Assembly: GCF_008369125.1 (NCBI RefSeq)
Contig: NZ_VOAY01000001.1
Span: 682,001-746,000, forward strand
DNA from: Allopusillimonas sp008369125
GTDB lineage: Bacteria > Pseudomonadota > Gammaproteobacteria > Burkholderiales > Burkholderiaceae_B
Length of the DNA stretch: 64,000 nucleotides
Reading direction: 5' to 3'
The notes under the pieces were generated by a model that saw only the letters and a list, made by a program, of their open reading frames with translations, made no database searches and had not been told where the DNA came from. Positions 17,705 to 25,343 of this stretch are shown one piece after another; within the stretch, counting starts at the first letter, position 1, and every line of letters begins with the position of its first letter. The position numbers were made by a program, and so were the translations under genes.

Positions 17705-19501
17705 ATGGCCGCCCCTATTGAAAACTATGCATTGCTGGGCAATTGCCGCACTGCTGCGCTGGTGTCAAAAGAGGGTGCCATAGAATGGTTGTGTTTCCCA
17801 CGCTTTGATGCCCCTGCCTGTTTCGCCGCACTGCTGGGTACATCAGAAAATGGGCACTGGAAAATTTACCCCACAGGTAACGTGCGTGCTGTGCACCGCC
17901 AGTATGTTGATGGCACGATGATACTCGAAACCACCTTTATCAACGATGACGGTGAGGCCAAGATCGTCGACTTCATGCCATCAACATTTACACACTCCAG
18001 TGTGGCCCGTATTGTGGTGGGGCTAAAGGGCAAGGTCACATTCGACATGGACCTGGTTATGCGTATGGACTATGGCCGTACGGTACCCTGGGTAGAGCAG
18101 CATGGTCCGCACACACACACGGCCGTCGCTGGGCCCGATATGCTTGTGCTCCGTAGCCGCGTACCAGTCACCGCCCAGGCGCAGCACTCGGAGGCACGGT
18201 TCAGTGTAAGTGCTGGCGAGAGCAAAAGCTTTACGCTTACGCATCAGCTTTCGCATGAGCCTATCTGCGATGCGTTTGATGTGGATGAAGCGCTGACCAA
18301 GACCGAGTATTTCTGGCGACAGTTTTCTGATCGCTGCCCTGACACGGGGCCCTGGACCAACCTGGTCAAGCGGTCTCTCGTCACACTTAAAGCACTTACT
18401 TATCTGCCTACGGGTGGCATTGTTGCGGCGCCCACTACTTCGCTGCCAGAGCATATAGGTGGCCAGCGCAATTGGGACTACCGGTATTGCTGGCTGCGCG
18501 ATGCCACCATGACGTTGATGGCGTTCATGAATCTTGGGTATTTTGATGAAGCGCGCGCGTGGCGCGACTGGTTGACGCGATCAGTGGCGGGCAACCCCGA
18601 TCAAATGCAGATAATGTACGGCCTGGGTGGTGAGAGACGGCTTAGTGAATACGAGTTGCCGTGGCTGCCTGGGTATGAGGGCTCAGCTCCGGTGCGCATT
18701 GGCAACGCTGCGGCGACGCAATACCAACTTGATGTGTACGGTGAAGTGGCTGATGCCATGCAACAGGCCATTAAGGGACGTTTGCCTTCGCATCCGCGTA
18801 TCGAAGCCATTGCCGAGGTAATCGTGCCATTTTTGGAGCAGGCCTGGCGTCAACCTGATGAGGGGATTTGGGAGATCCGCGCTGAAAAACAGCATTTTAC
18901 GCATTCCAAGGTGATGGCCTGGGTAGCATTTGATCGTATTGCCCTTGTGGCGTCGGGCATGAGCAATGGGCAGGCTTTTTCTGACAACTGCCGGCGTGTT
19001 GCCAATGAGATCAAGGAAGAGGTCTGCCGCGAGGCCTTCAACCCCAAGATCAACAGTTTCGTCCAGTACTATGGTTCAGATTGTCTGGATGCCAGCTTGT
19101 TGCATATTCCGTTGACGGGGTTTTTGCCAGCGGATGATCCTCGCGTTATAGGTACGGTAAAGGCCATTGAACAACGTCTGACGCGCAATGGTCTTTTGCT
19201 GCGCTACGAGACGGAGCACGGGGTAGACGGGTTGCCAGTGGGCGAGGGCGCGTTTCTGGCGTGTTCGTTCTGGCTGGCTGATGTGTACGTGCTGCAAGGT
19301 AGAGATCAAGACGCCCGTGCGCTGTTCGATCTTCTTGCAGGCCTGTGCAACGATGTAGGTTTGCTGGCCGAGCAATATGACCCTGAACAGCGACGTATGT
19401 TGGGCAATTTTCCGCAGGCGTTCAGCCACGTGGGCATTATTAACACGGCATTAAACCTGCACCGCGCGAAGGCCCCTGCGCAAGCGCGTGCCTCGGCGTA
19501 A
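17705..19501 (+). CDS. Glycoside hydrolase family 15 protein (glucoamylase/trehalase-like)
   Basis: Cytosolic 598-residue GH15 enzyme. An N-terminal beta-sandwich-like domain begins MAAPIENYALLGNCRTAALV with GAIEWLCFPRFDAPACFA; an (alpha/alpha)6 barrel follows with GGQRNWDYRYCWLRDATMTL, YELPWLPGYEGSAPVRIGN, WEIRAEKQHFTHSKVMAWVA and GFLPADDPRV. These motifs mark the bacterial GH15 group, whose characterised members hydrolyse trehalose, maltose-type glucans or glucosides. No signal peptide is present. A GGAGG site precedes the ATG. It follows zwf-gnd on the same strand with the Usp gene inserted in reverse, so released glucose could feed that branch; this link is an inference. Confidence 0.9.
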   Translation: MAAPIENYALLGNCRTAALVSKEGAIEWLCFPRFDAPACFAALLGTSENGHWKIYPTGNVRAVHRQYVDGTMILETTFINDDGEAKIVDFMPSTFTHSSVARIVVGLKGKVTFDMDLVMRMDYGRTVPWVEQHGPHTHTAVAGPDMLVLRSRVPVTAQAQHSEARFSVSAGESKSFTLTHQLSHEPICDAFDVDEALTKTEYFWRQFSDRCPDTGPWTNLVKRSLVTLKALTYLPTGGIVAAPTTSLPEHIGGQRNWDYRYCWLRDATMTLMAFMNLGYFDEARAWRDWLTRSVAGNPDQMQIMYGLGGERRLSEYELPWLPGYEGSAPVRIGNAAATQYQLDVYGEVADAMQQAIKGRLPSHPRIEAIAEVIVPFLEQAWRQPDEGIWEIRAEKQHFTHSKVMAWVAFDRIALVASGMSNGQAFSDNCRRVANEIKEEVCREAFNPKINSFVQYYGSDCLDASLLHIPLTGFLPADDPRVIGTVKAIEQRLTRNGLLLRYETEHGVDGLPVGEGAFLACSFWLADVYVLQGRDQDARALFDLLAGLCNDVGLLAEQYDPEQRRMLGNFPQAFSHVGIINTALNLHRAKAPAQARASA

Positions 19502-19599
19502 CGCAGCAGGCCCATGTGCATGCGGTCAGGTCTGGTATGCTCGCGGTTTACTGAACAATTCTCAATTTATCGTGTTCAGTTATTAATGTGTTTTCAATA

Positions 19600-19896
19600 A
19601 TGAATAAGCTTCCTAGTAATCACAATACCGAAACCATTGTCGTGCGGGTTACCGGCCATGTGCAGGGCGTGGGTTTTCGAGCCTCTGCCGTGCGGCAGGC
19701 CCACCTTTTTGGCGTTAAAGGCTGGATCCGCAGCAATGAAGACGGGTCGGTCGAAGCGTTGCTTCAGGGCGATCATGAGCAGGTTGACCGCATGTTGTCG
19801 TGGCTCCACGCCGGTCCACCGGCCGCCCGTGTCAATGAAGTAACCCACGAACAGTCGCTGCAAGAGCGTCACTACGATCGTTTCGAGCAGGTCTGA
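19600..19896 (+). CDS. acyP: Acylphosphatase
   Basis: Small cytosolic enzyme hydrolysing carboxyl-phosphate bonds such as in acetyl phosphate or 1,3-bisphosphoglycerate. The 98 residues include the signature VRVTGHVQGVGFRASAVRQA, with the phosphate-binding loop and catalytic Arg, and GVKGWIRSNEDGSVEALLQG with the catalytic Asn. The ATG at 19600 is chosen; a GTG four codons earlier (19588) is in frame and neither has a clear ribosome site. Its tail runs a little past the usual 92 residues. It follows the GH15 gene by about 100 bases in the same direction. Confidence 0.9.
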   Translation: MNKLPSNHNTETIVVRVTGHVQGVGFRASAVRQAHLFGVKGWIRSNEDGSVEALLQGDHEQVDRMLSWLHAGPPAARVNEVTHEQSLQERHYDRFEQV

Positions 19897-19950
19897 CGTA
19901 ACGCTTATTCTTGCTAGGCGTAAGGTTATCAGTGGGGTAGGATTGGTTGC

Positions 19951-19970
19951 TGTGGCATAGTATTGCCACA
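19951..19970. promoter_or_regulatory. Small palindrome upstream of the 75-residue gene
   Basis: TGTGGCA (19951-19957) and TGCCACA (19964-19970) are perfect arms around a six-base centre, about 25 bases before the start of the next gene. It could be an operator or a leader hairpin. Confidence 0.35.
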
Positions 19971-19994
19971 CAAATAATCTCAAGGAGACCTTAC

Positions 19995-20222
19995 ATGGCA
20001 GATAATTGGCTAACCTCGCTTCAGACGGCGACACCGCAAGAAGGTTATGAGCTTGCAATCAAGCTTTCCCGCATGGCCATCAAATATACGCAGCCATCGG
20101 CTGACGTACGCGATAAGTTGCGGCCAGAATATGGCGAAAACGCTGACGCGCTGATTGCGGTATCCCAGGTCGTTGCCACCAACTTCCAAACTGTTGCAGC
20201 CGCCAATGCGTACTGGAAATAG
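19995..20222 (+). CDS. Small conserved-looking hypothetical protein
   Basis: 75-residue soluble protein, MADNWLTSLQTATPQEGYEL to the C-terminal ANAYWK. I do not recognise the family. It looks mostly helical and has no membrane segment or signal peptide. The ATG at 19995 has an excellent AAGGAGA site; a longer frame from 19947 would include an inverted repeat and lacks a site. Codon use resembles its neighbours, so it is likely a real gene. The block GYELAIKLSRMAIKYTQPSA could form an amphipathic helix. It is probably expressed alone, since the next gene is on the other strand. Confidence 0.75.
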   Translation: MADNWLTSLQTATPQEGYELAIKLSRMAIKYTQPSADVRDKLRPEYGENADALIAVSQVVATNFQTVAAANAYWK

Positions 20223-20297
20223 TCCCTGTAGCCGGTAGCGGCCTGGCCTATCCAGCATGTCATGTCAGGCATGTTTGATATGAACTGATCCATGCGC

Positions 20298-20436
20298 GCG
20301 TGCAGCGCCCCTTGTGGCTGCACGCGGCCCACGGTAATAACACTAGCAGTCGTGCCAGGCAAGACTTGGTCTCTACTTGCGTGCACCGCCTTTTAGGGCT
20401 GCACGAGGTCTAGGTAATAACACGGGCGACCGTGCC
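20298..20436. repeat. Imperfect duplication of a gene 3' end, each copy with a hairpin
   Basis: Two copies, 20298-20356 and 20379-20436. Both begin with a GCGTGCA stem whose partner is TGCACG, then GGTAATAACAC and end CGTGCC. The second copy contains the stop and last codons of the secreted-protein gene (minus strand); the first is a diverged downstream copy of it. Confidence 0.75.
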
Positions 20437-21246
20437 CTCGCCGTTGATGGCAACGGTGAGGTTGCCGTGCTGGCCATCGGTCCATTCGCTTTCATCCTGC
20501 AGATTGTCATCGCGTGACGCATAGACACCACATAAAAACCGGCTGTCTCCGAGCGTTGCGGGCCGTAAAGCGGTGTATGCCAGTTTGGTGACGAGCCCGG
20601 CAGTGTCTATACCCAGGGCGAGCGAATGGATAGCCTGGTTGTCGTCTGTGAAGGTACAGGCCGCGGTTTCTTGGGAGAATTTTCCGGGTGTTTCGGTGTC
20701 TGTATTTTGAACCACCAAACGCCGCTCGCCATCGGAAGGGGTATGTATCAGGAAAGCGTCTTTTTCCCAACGTAGCGTCATGGTGTCTTCGTCGCCAGTT
20801 CTGTATGGGTATTCTGTCATCACAAATGTTTTGCCGGTCCAGTTGGCGATGTATAAAATGCCATTGCGTTCGGTGCCTATGTCCAGCGTCATGATGTGGC
20901 CGTCCCAGAACTGCAGGCCTTCGCCGCCTACCCAGGCGCTCAACATATCCACTTCAAAAGGCCAGGCCGTTGTGACTGTGTTTGTGGCTTCGCCGCTTAT
21001 AAAACGTTGCTCGCCGAGCACTGGGTTCTCGGTGTCGGTCTCAGTGGCTGGCGTTACGGCATCTGCCGTTGGTGAGCAGATGTCGAGACGAAATTGTCCG
21101 TGCGCTGAGGAAAATACTTGTTCGTCTTGAGAGCATTCCATTTTGAAATTTTTGTTTGCGGCAGCGGAGCTGACTTCTGGTAAAAATACAGTGGTCAAAA
21201 TGACTACGGATGCAATCGACAAATACCTATGAGTATGCGGGGCCAT
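20410..21246 (-). CDS. Exported protein of unknown function
   Basis: 278 residues beginning MAPHTHRYLSIASVVILTTV, a signal peptide with probable cleavage after VSSAAA. The mature part has four to five Cys (KMECSQ, RLDICS, AACTF, FLCGVY), suggesting disulfides in the periplasm, and is rich in acidic residues and predicted beta strand. I do not recognise the family. The ATG at 21246 has CAGGAG eight bases upstream; an earlier in-frame start at 21306 would add a basic stretch and spoil the signal peptide. It is divergent from the DUF1176-like gene across an AT-rich region and is part of an exported-protein cluster. Its 3' end is duplicated downstream. Confidence 0.75.
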   Translation of the reverse strand: MAPHTHRYLSIASVVILTTVFLPEVSSAAANKNFKMECSQDEQVFSSAHGQFRLDICSPTADAVTPATETDTENPVLGEQRFISGEATNTVTTAWPFEVDMLSAWVGGEGLQFWDGHIMTLDIGTERNGILYIANWTGKTFVMTEYPYRTGDEDTMTLRWEKDAFLIHTPSDGERRLVVQNTDTETPGKFSQETAACTFTDDNQAIHSLALGIDTAGLVTKLAYTALRPATLGDSRFLCGVYASRDDNLQDESEWTDGQHGNLTVAINGEGTVARVIT

Positions 21247-21573
21247 CAGGTTTCTCCTGAAGAACGAAACGCGATTTATGCGTTTTCTGGAAGGTGGTCC
21301 CTCCATTTTTAACGGTCGTTTCGGTATAAGCTAGGTCATGGTGGCCAATTTTTGTTTTGGGGTAATACCACCTAACGCCATAAAAAGGGTTTTACAACAG
21401 CCAGAGCTTTATTTTAATAAAGCATACCGTATATGCGGGGTTAGGCTAATATAAATCGGGCTTTGTCTTGATTTGCTGTTATGTCGTTCCCGGGTAAAAA
21501 ACCTGTTTACCGTTGCGATCTTGCAGGATAATGTATCGGTATTATTACAATACAAAAATAATAAGGGGCGGCA
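21247..21573. other. AT-rich divergent control region
   Basis: The 327 bases between two exported-protein genes are clearly AT-richer than the window average. An 18-base palindrome with eight-base arms, GCTTTATT and AATAAAGC (21406-21423), is followed immediately by GCATA/TATGC arms (21422-21436). No coding region is seen. A shared regulator site is possible. Confidence 0.5.
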
Positions 21574-22689
21574 TTGAAAAGCACCATGCTCATAGCAGGG
21601 GTTCTGGCCAGTTTCTCAGCAGCATGGGCTTCAACAATGTGTGTTGCTGCTGCCTTACGGCCAATCGAAGTTCAGTTTGGTGACTGGACTGCAAGCTGCT
21701 CAATAATCGAGCAATCTTGCGGCGCCGCTACGTACAGCATGGAAGGTGGTGCAACCCTGACGTTGCAGCGATTTAACGTGCCGGATCGCAACTGGCAGGT
21801 GCGTCTGTATTCTTCCGATCCCAAAGCTCAAGATGCCAAGGCTATTCAGGTTGTCATTGGATCTGCTCATATTTCTCTTCTTGCGGCAAAAGACTGGCAG
21901 TCGGGTACACGACCAAATGAAATTGTGCTGATCTCGCCTGAGTCAGCCGATATGGTTTTTACCGGGCTGGTTCATGGCATGAATATGACACTGGCCGCAG
22001 GAGAGCCGGGCACAGTCAGCCGCGATTATTTTTCGCTAAAAGGGGTATCGGCTTCGCTATTGTGGATTGATGAGCAGCAGAACCGGGTTGGTTCCGCTCG
22101 TCAGACTGAAACGCCCAAAAGTCTTGCGACGGTTGTCCCTGCTGTTCGTAAGGCAAGACGATATTTTGAAGGTGAGGGCGAGGCAGACGATGCTGGGCCG
22201 ACAGCGCATCTCGATACCCTTCCGTCCGCCGTAATCGCGTTGCGACGTGACGACAAAACCTGCAGCCCATTAACGATTAAGGCAGGCGAAGACGATGACG
22301 AAGGCTATGGCGTACAGTGGCTGGGTGCGGATACGGCCATGTTTATGGTCCCTTGCTTTGCCACACCTCGCGAACCCATCAACCGCTATATTCTGGCCAC
22401 GGCGCCCGATTTCACCGATGCCCGAGTTCTGGCTTTTCAATCCTGGGATGAGAGCCTCTCACCGCCCGGCCCGTCTCGCAAACGTGGCCGGGATGTTCCC
22501 TGGCTGAATCTCGACCCGGTATTTAGCAGGCTGTCTGCCACGCAAACAGATAACTATGGAACGCTCATGCAAACATGGCGTTGGGACGGGAGCGAGGCAC
22601 AATTGATTGAGGTTAAACAGAAACACTGGCAGGGGCAGGTTGAAGGCCCATGGTCGGTACTTTGGCAGGCCCCTGCTTCACAGCGCTAA
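21574..22689 (+). CDS. DUF1176-like exported protein
   Basis: 371 residues with an N-terminal signal peptide (TMLIAGVLASFSAAWAS region, cleavage near AAA). The mature part starts IEVQFGDWTASCSIIEQSCG and later has SLKGVSASLLWIDEQQNRVG, both features of DUF1176 periplasmic proteins; family assignment is from memory and moderately sure. The probable start is TTG at 21574, because AAGGGG lies five bases before it, while the ATG at 21586 is too far from that site. Function is unknown. An LprI-like gene follows 76 bases later and a Sel1 gene after that, suggesting an envelope-related set. Confidence 0.7.
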   Translation: MKSTMLIAGVLASFSAAWASTMCVAAALRPIEVQFGDWTASCSIIEQSCGAATYSMEGGATLTLQRFNVPDRNWQVRLYSSDPKAQDAKAIQVVIGSAHISLLAAKDWQSGTRPNEIVLISPESADMVFTGLVHGMNMTLAAGEPGTVSRDYFSLKGVSASLLWIDEQQNRVGSARQTETPKSLATVVPAVRKARRYFEGEGEADDAGPTAHLDTLPSAVIALRRDDKTCSPLTIKAGEDDDEGYGVQWLGADTAMFMVPCFATPREPINRYILATAPDFTDARVLAFQSWDESLSPPGPSRKRGRDVPWLNLDPVFSRLSATQTDNYGTLMQTWRWDGSEAQLIEVKQKHWQGQVEGPWSVLWQAPASQR

Positions 22690-22765
22690 CGTTTGCCGTT
22701 ATCGATCGGCGGCAGAGGGCGAGCATTCGAAAAAAAAAGTACATGTATACGGGAAGACTAATTTC

Positions 22766-23758
22766 ATGCATATCAAAACCTTGATCGTATTTTTGCTGTT
22801 TCTGGTGGGCTTTTCCGGTGGCGCACAGGCGGCCAGTTTTGATTGTGACAAGGCAGTAAGCGACGTGGAGAAAATGATCTGCGCTGATGACACGTTGTCG
22901 AATCTCGACATTGCCTTGTCCTCTGAGTATCGTCGCACTGTGTTTCGTTCAGATGATCCTGCGACGATCAAGACGGCACAAAGAAGCTGGCTTAAAACTA
23001 CGCGCAATGTGTGCCAGACCGTGCAGTGCCTGAAAGTTGCCTACAAACAGCGCCTGCTTGATCTGCAGGCCATACCGATTACGTATGCAGATTTGAATAC
23101 AGCTGTTGACGCAACCTGCCGTGAAATGGCTGCCTTTGAGTCGTACGACACGCCCGGTATGTGCCGGTTAAGCGAATCGGGGTCTTTCGGGGTAATGGAT
23201 GATACCGGCTTTTATTACGCACTGTACTGCGTGCATGATTGGCCGCCGGGAGGAGGGCCGACGGATTGCATGGTCTCATCTATGGCGTTATTTGCACGAG
23301 ACCAAGTTTCGGATGTTGTTGAAAGGTTTCATGAACACGCGGCAGATGCGGGAAGCTACTTCTCAGTTCCTTATATTTTTACCGACGAAGATGGCACGTT
23401 TCTGGTTTTACCGGTGAGGGTAAGTGGTACCGGCAATTTCAATGTAAATGATTACTTTATCCGCCGACAAAAGCGCTGGGTACTCATGGATACGGAAAGC
23501 TGGCTGAACGACCTGAATCTGTACATTCCTTCAGGGCTAGAAATATGGAAGGGTGTTGAGCCAGACATGGCGTCTATGACCGCCAGTGCTGCCCTGTATC
23601 GGCCTTCGGATGGTAACTGTTGCCCCACCGGAGGCAGCATCGCCATCACGCTAATGGTTGTTGGCAATCGTTTGGCCATCAAGTCGGTGGAGATTACCGC
23701 AGCTGAGCCTGAGTCTGAATCCGAGCTGGAGTCCGACCCCAAGTCGGAACCAAAGTAG
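22766..23758 (+). CDS. Exported protein with LprI-like N-terminal domain
   Basis: 330 residues. The signal peptide is MHIKTLIVFLLFLVGFSGGA. Residues about 24-100 match the LprI/DUF1311 pattern: FDCDKAVSDVEKMICAD, LDIALSSEYRR, AQRSWLKTTRNVCQTV; this domain in Mycobacterium LprI inhibits lysozyme. A larger C-terminal part (about 110-310, with CREM, MCRLSE, CVHDWPP, DCMVSS Cys residues) is unrecognised. The protein ends in a Ser-Glu-Pro-Lys-rich tail, the beginning of a 12-base repeat array whose later units contain TAG stops. The ATG at 22766 has GGGAAG upstream. Lysozyme inhibition is only a suggestion from the domain. Confidence 0.75.
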   Translation: MHIKTLIVFLLFLVGFSGGAQAASFDCDKAVSDVEKMICADDTLSNLDIALSSEYRRTVFRSDDPATIKTAQRSWLKTTRNVCQTVQCLKVAYKQRLLDLQAIPITYADLNTAVDATCREMAAFESYDTPGMCRLSESGSFGVMDDTGFYYALYCVHDWPPGGGPTDCMVSSMALFARDQVSDVVERFHEHAADAGSYFSVPYIFTDEDGTFLVLPVRVSGTGNFNVNDYFIRRQKRWVLMDTESWLNDLNLYIPSGLEIWKGVEPDMASMTASAALYRPSDGNCCPTGGSIAITLMVVGNRLAIKSVEITAAEPESESELESDPKSEPK

Positions 23759-23810
23759 GAACCAAAGTAGGAACCAAAGTAGGAACTCAAGTAGGGGCTC
23801 AAGTAGGACC
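23741..23810. repeat. 12-base tandem repeat spanning a stop codon
   Basis: Six units of the type AAGTAGGAACCA. The first unit (AAGTCGGAACCA) codes Lys-Ser-Glu-Pro at the end of the LprI-like protein; from the next unit on TCG is TAG, so every further copy carries an in-frame stop. Confidence 0.85.
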
Positions 23811-23862
23811 AAGTCTGGGCGCGAGTCCCGACCCTAGTCGATGACAATGCCCTGTTCCATGT

Positions 23863-23946
23863 CAGGAACAGGAACAGGCACAAGGACGGGCACAAGGGCG
23901 GAGCATAAACAGGAACAGGAGCAGAAGCAGAAACAGAAGCAAAAGC
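23863..23946. repeat. Hexamer-type low-complexity stretch
   Basis: GGAACA/GGCACA/GGGCAC units change over to CAGGAACAGGAGCAGAAGCA and similar units. It lies just upstream of the Sel1 gene and would code Gly-Thr and Gln-Lys-Glu repeats in an open frame from 23841, which has no ribosome site. Confidence 0.7.
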
Positions 23947-24014
23947 TCGCGCTGTGGCTGGGTTTGCATTCGACGGTTGCTGTGTCAACCGCACAGAATA
24001 CCTGGGAGAGTGAC

Positions 24015-25070
24015 ATGCTTAAATTTGCAACGGTAGTTCTGGCGATATTAATAACAAGTGCAGGCGCTGCAGCGCACGCAGGGTACGACGAGGGTATTAA
24101 TGCGGCCGATCACGGTGACTTCACAACTGCTCTGAAAGAATGGCGGCCATTGGCTGATAAGGGCGACGCGCGTGCTCAGTTTCGTATGGGCCTTGCGTAT
24201 GACGAAGGGCAGGGTGTGCCTGCTGACTCTGCCGAAGCCGTACGCAGGTATCGTTTGGCTGCAGAGCAGAATAATGCCGATGCCCAAAACAATCTTGCTT
24301 ATGCTTACAGCGCGGGTGAGGGCGTAGAAAAAAACGACGAGGAAGCACTCAGGTGGTATGAACGCTCAGCAACTCAAGGCCAGGTCTGGGCGCAGTACAA
24401 TCTGGGGGTCAGGTATGAGATAGGGCGAGGGGTAAAACAGAACTATGAGCAGGCGGCCCGCTGGTATCAGTTGTCGGCCCAACAGGGTCATCCTCTGGCA
24501 ATGGCAAATTTAGGATTGATGCTTACTGAGGGAAGTGGTGTCAAAAAAGACTTACCGCTTGCTGCTCAACTGTTTCGCTTGTCGGCCGAGCAAGATGTAG
24601 ATATAGGTCAACATAATCTGGCGCTGGCGTATCGCCTAGGTCGCGGCATTGAGCAAGATTTCGACCAGGCACACTTCTGGTATTTGAAGGCCGCAGCTCA
24701 GGGGTATGCGCCGTCCGAACATAATCTGGGTGCCATGTACGAGCGAGGCCTGGGGGTCGGAAAAGATTACGACAGCGCCATGAAATGGTACAGAATGGCG
24801 GCGCAGCGTGGGTTTGCCTTAAGCCAGAATGCCATAGGGCTTATGTATGTGCGTGGTTTGGGTGTGCCTGTTAACAAGGTGGCAGCAGGTGCCTTGTTTA
24901 TGCTCGCTGCCAACAATGGGAATTCGCTGGGTGCGCAAAATCTGCAGCGCGTACAGCAAGACCTTAGCCCACAAGATCTGAAGCGCGTACAGGCTCTGGC
25001 TGAAGCGATGATTGATCTCGATCAGATGTTGAACGAGCTGGATGAATATTTAAAAACCATATCAGCGTAG
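24015..25070 (+). CDS. Exported Sel1-repeat protein
   Basis: 351 residues: signal peptide MLKFATVVLAILITSAGAAA, then seven full Sel1-like repeats plus a partial eighth, each of about 36 residues with the pattern A-NLG-Y-G-GV-D-A-WY-AA-QG (for example AQYNLGVRYEIGRGVKQNYE, NLGAMYERGLGVGKDYDSAM). A helical C-terminal tail follows. Sel1 solenoids are protein-protein scaffolds, often periplasmic in Proteobacteria. The ATG at 24015 has GGGAG six bases upstream; a longer frame from 23841 would translate the hexamer repeat and is rejected. It is probably the last gene of the exported-protein cluster. Its partner is unknown. Confidence 0.9.
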   Translation: MLKFATVVLAILITSAGAAAHAGYDEGINAADHGDFTTALKEWRPLADKGDARAQFRMGLAYDEGQGVPADSAEAVRRYRLAAEQNNADAQNNLAYAYSAGEGVEKNDEEALRWYERSATQGQVWAQYNLGVRYEIGRGVKQNYEQAARWYQLSAQQGHPLAMANLGLMLTEGSGVKKDLPLAAQLFRLSAEQDVDIGQHNLALAYRLGRGIEQDFDQAHFWYLKAAAQGYAPSEHNLGAMYERGLGVGKDYDSAMKWYRMAAQRGFALSQNAIGLMYVRGLGVPVNKVAAGALFMLAANNGNSLGAQNLQRVQQDLSPQDLKRVQALAEAMIDLDQMLNELDEYLKTISA

Positions 25071-25076
25071 TAAAAA

Positions 25077-25292
25077 TTAGCGTTTCAGCCGTTCACGCTC
25101 ACAAAAAGTGAATCGATATTCCTGTTGAGCACGCACGCCACAATGGCAGGCCTGGCCATCAGGTGCTTTGGTCTCGTTTTGAACCACTGAATACGGCGAA
25201 GATGTACAGGGGAAAGCCCATCGCTCACGCTCACCACTGCGTCTGTAATCGCTCTTGTGCCCCTGGTCCGAGTTCCACGCCCCAAGCGCCAA
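25077..25292 (-). CDS. Possible small Cys-containing ORF
   Basis: A TTG-initiated frame of 71 codons with coding-like codon choice, containing FPCTSSPYSVVQ, GQACHCGVRA and EYRFTFCERERLKR. An AGGGT stretch inside the 14-base repeats could serve as a ribosome site. No family is recognised and it may be a gene remnant or chance. It would follow the membrane-protein gene on the same strand. Confidence 0.25.
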   Translation of the reverse strand: MALGAWNSDQGHKSDYRRSGERERWAFPCTSSPYSVVQNETKAPDGQACHCGVRAQQEYRFTFCERERLKR

Positions 25293-25329
25293 ACCCTAAG
25301 TGCCAAACCCTAAGTGCCTAACCCCAAGT
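25288..25329. repeat. 14-base tandem repeat, three units
   Basis: GCCAAACCCTAAGT occurs twice without change (25288-25301, 25302-25315), then GCCTAACCCCAAGT (25316-25329). It lies just downstream of the stop of the membrane-protein gene on the minus strand. Confidence 0.9.
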
Positions 25330-25343
25330 GGCGAGTGCCATCA

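Noticed and set aside
23452..23994. Ser/Tyr/Gly-rich frame antisense to the LprI-like gene end and repeats
   Set aside because: It only translates the 12-base and hexamer repeats in reverse; no ribosome site.
23841..24014. N-terminal extension of the Sel1 protein through the hexamer repeat
   Set aside because: It would remove the good signal peptide from the N-terminus and lacks a ribosome site; ATG 24015 has one.
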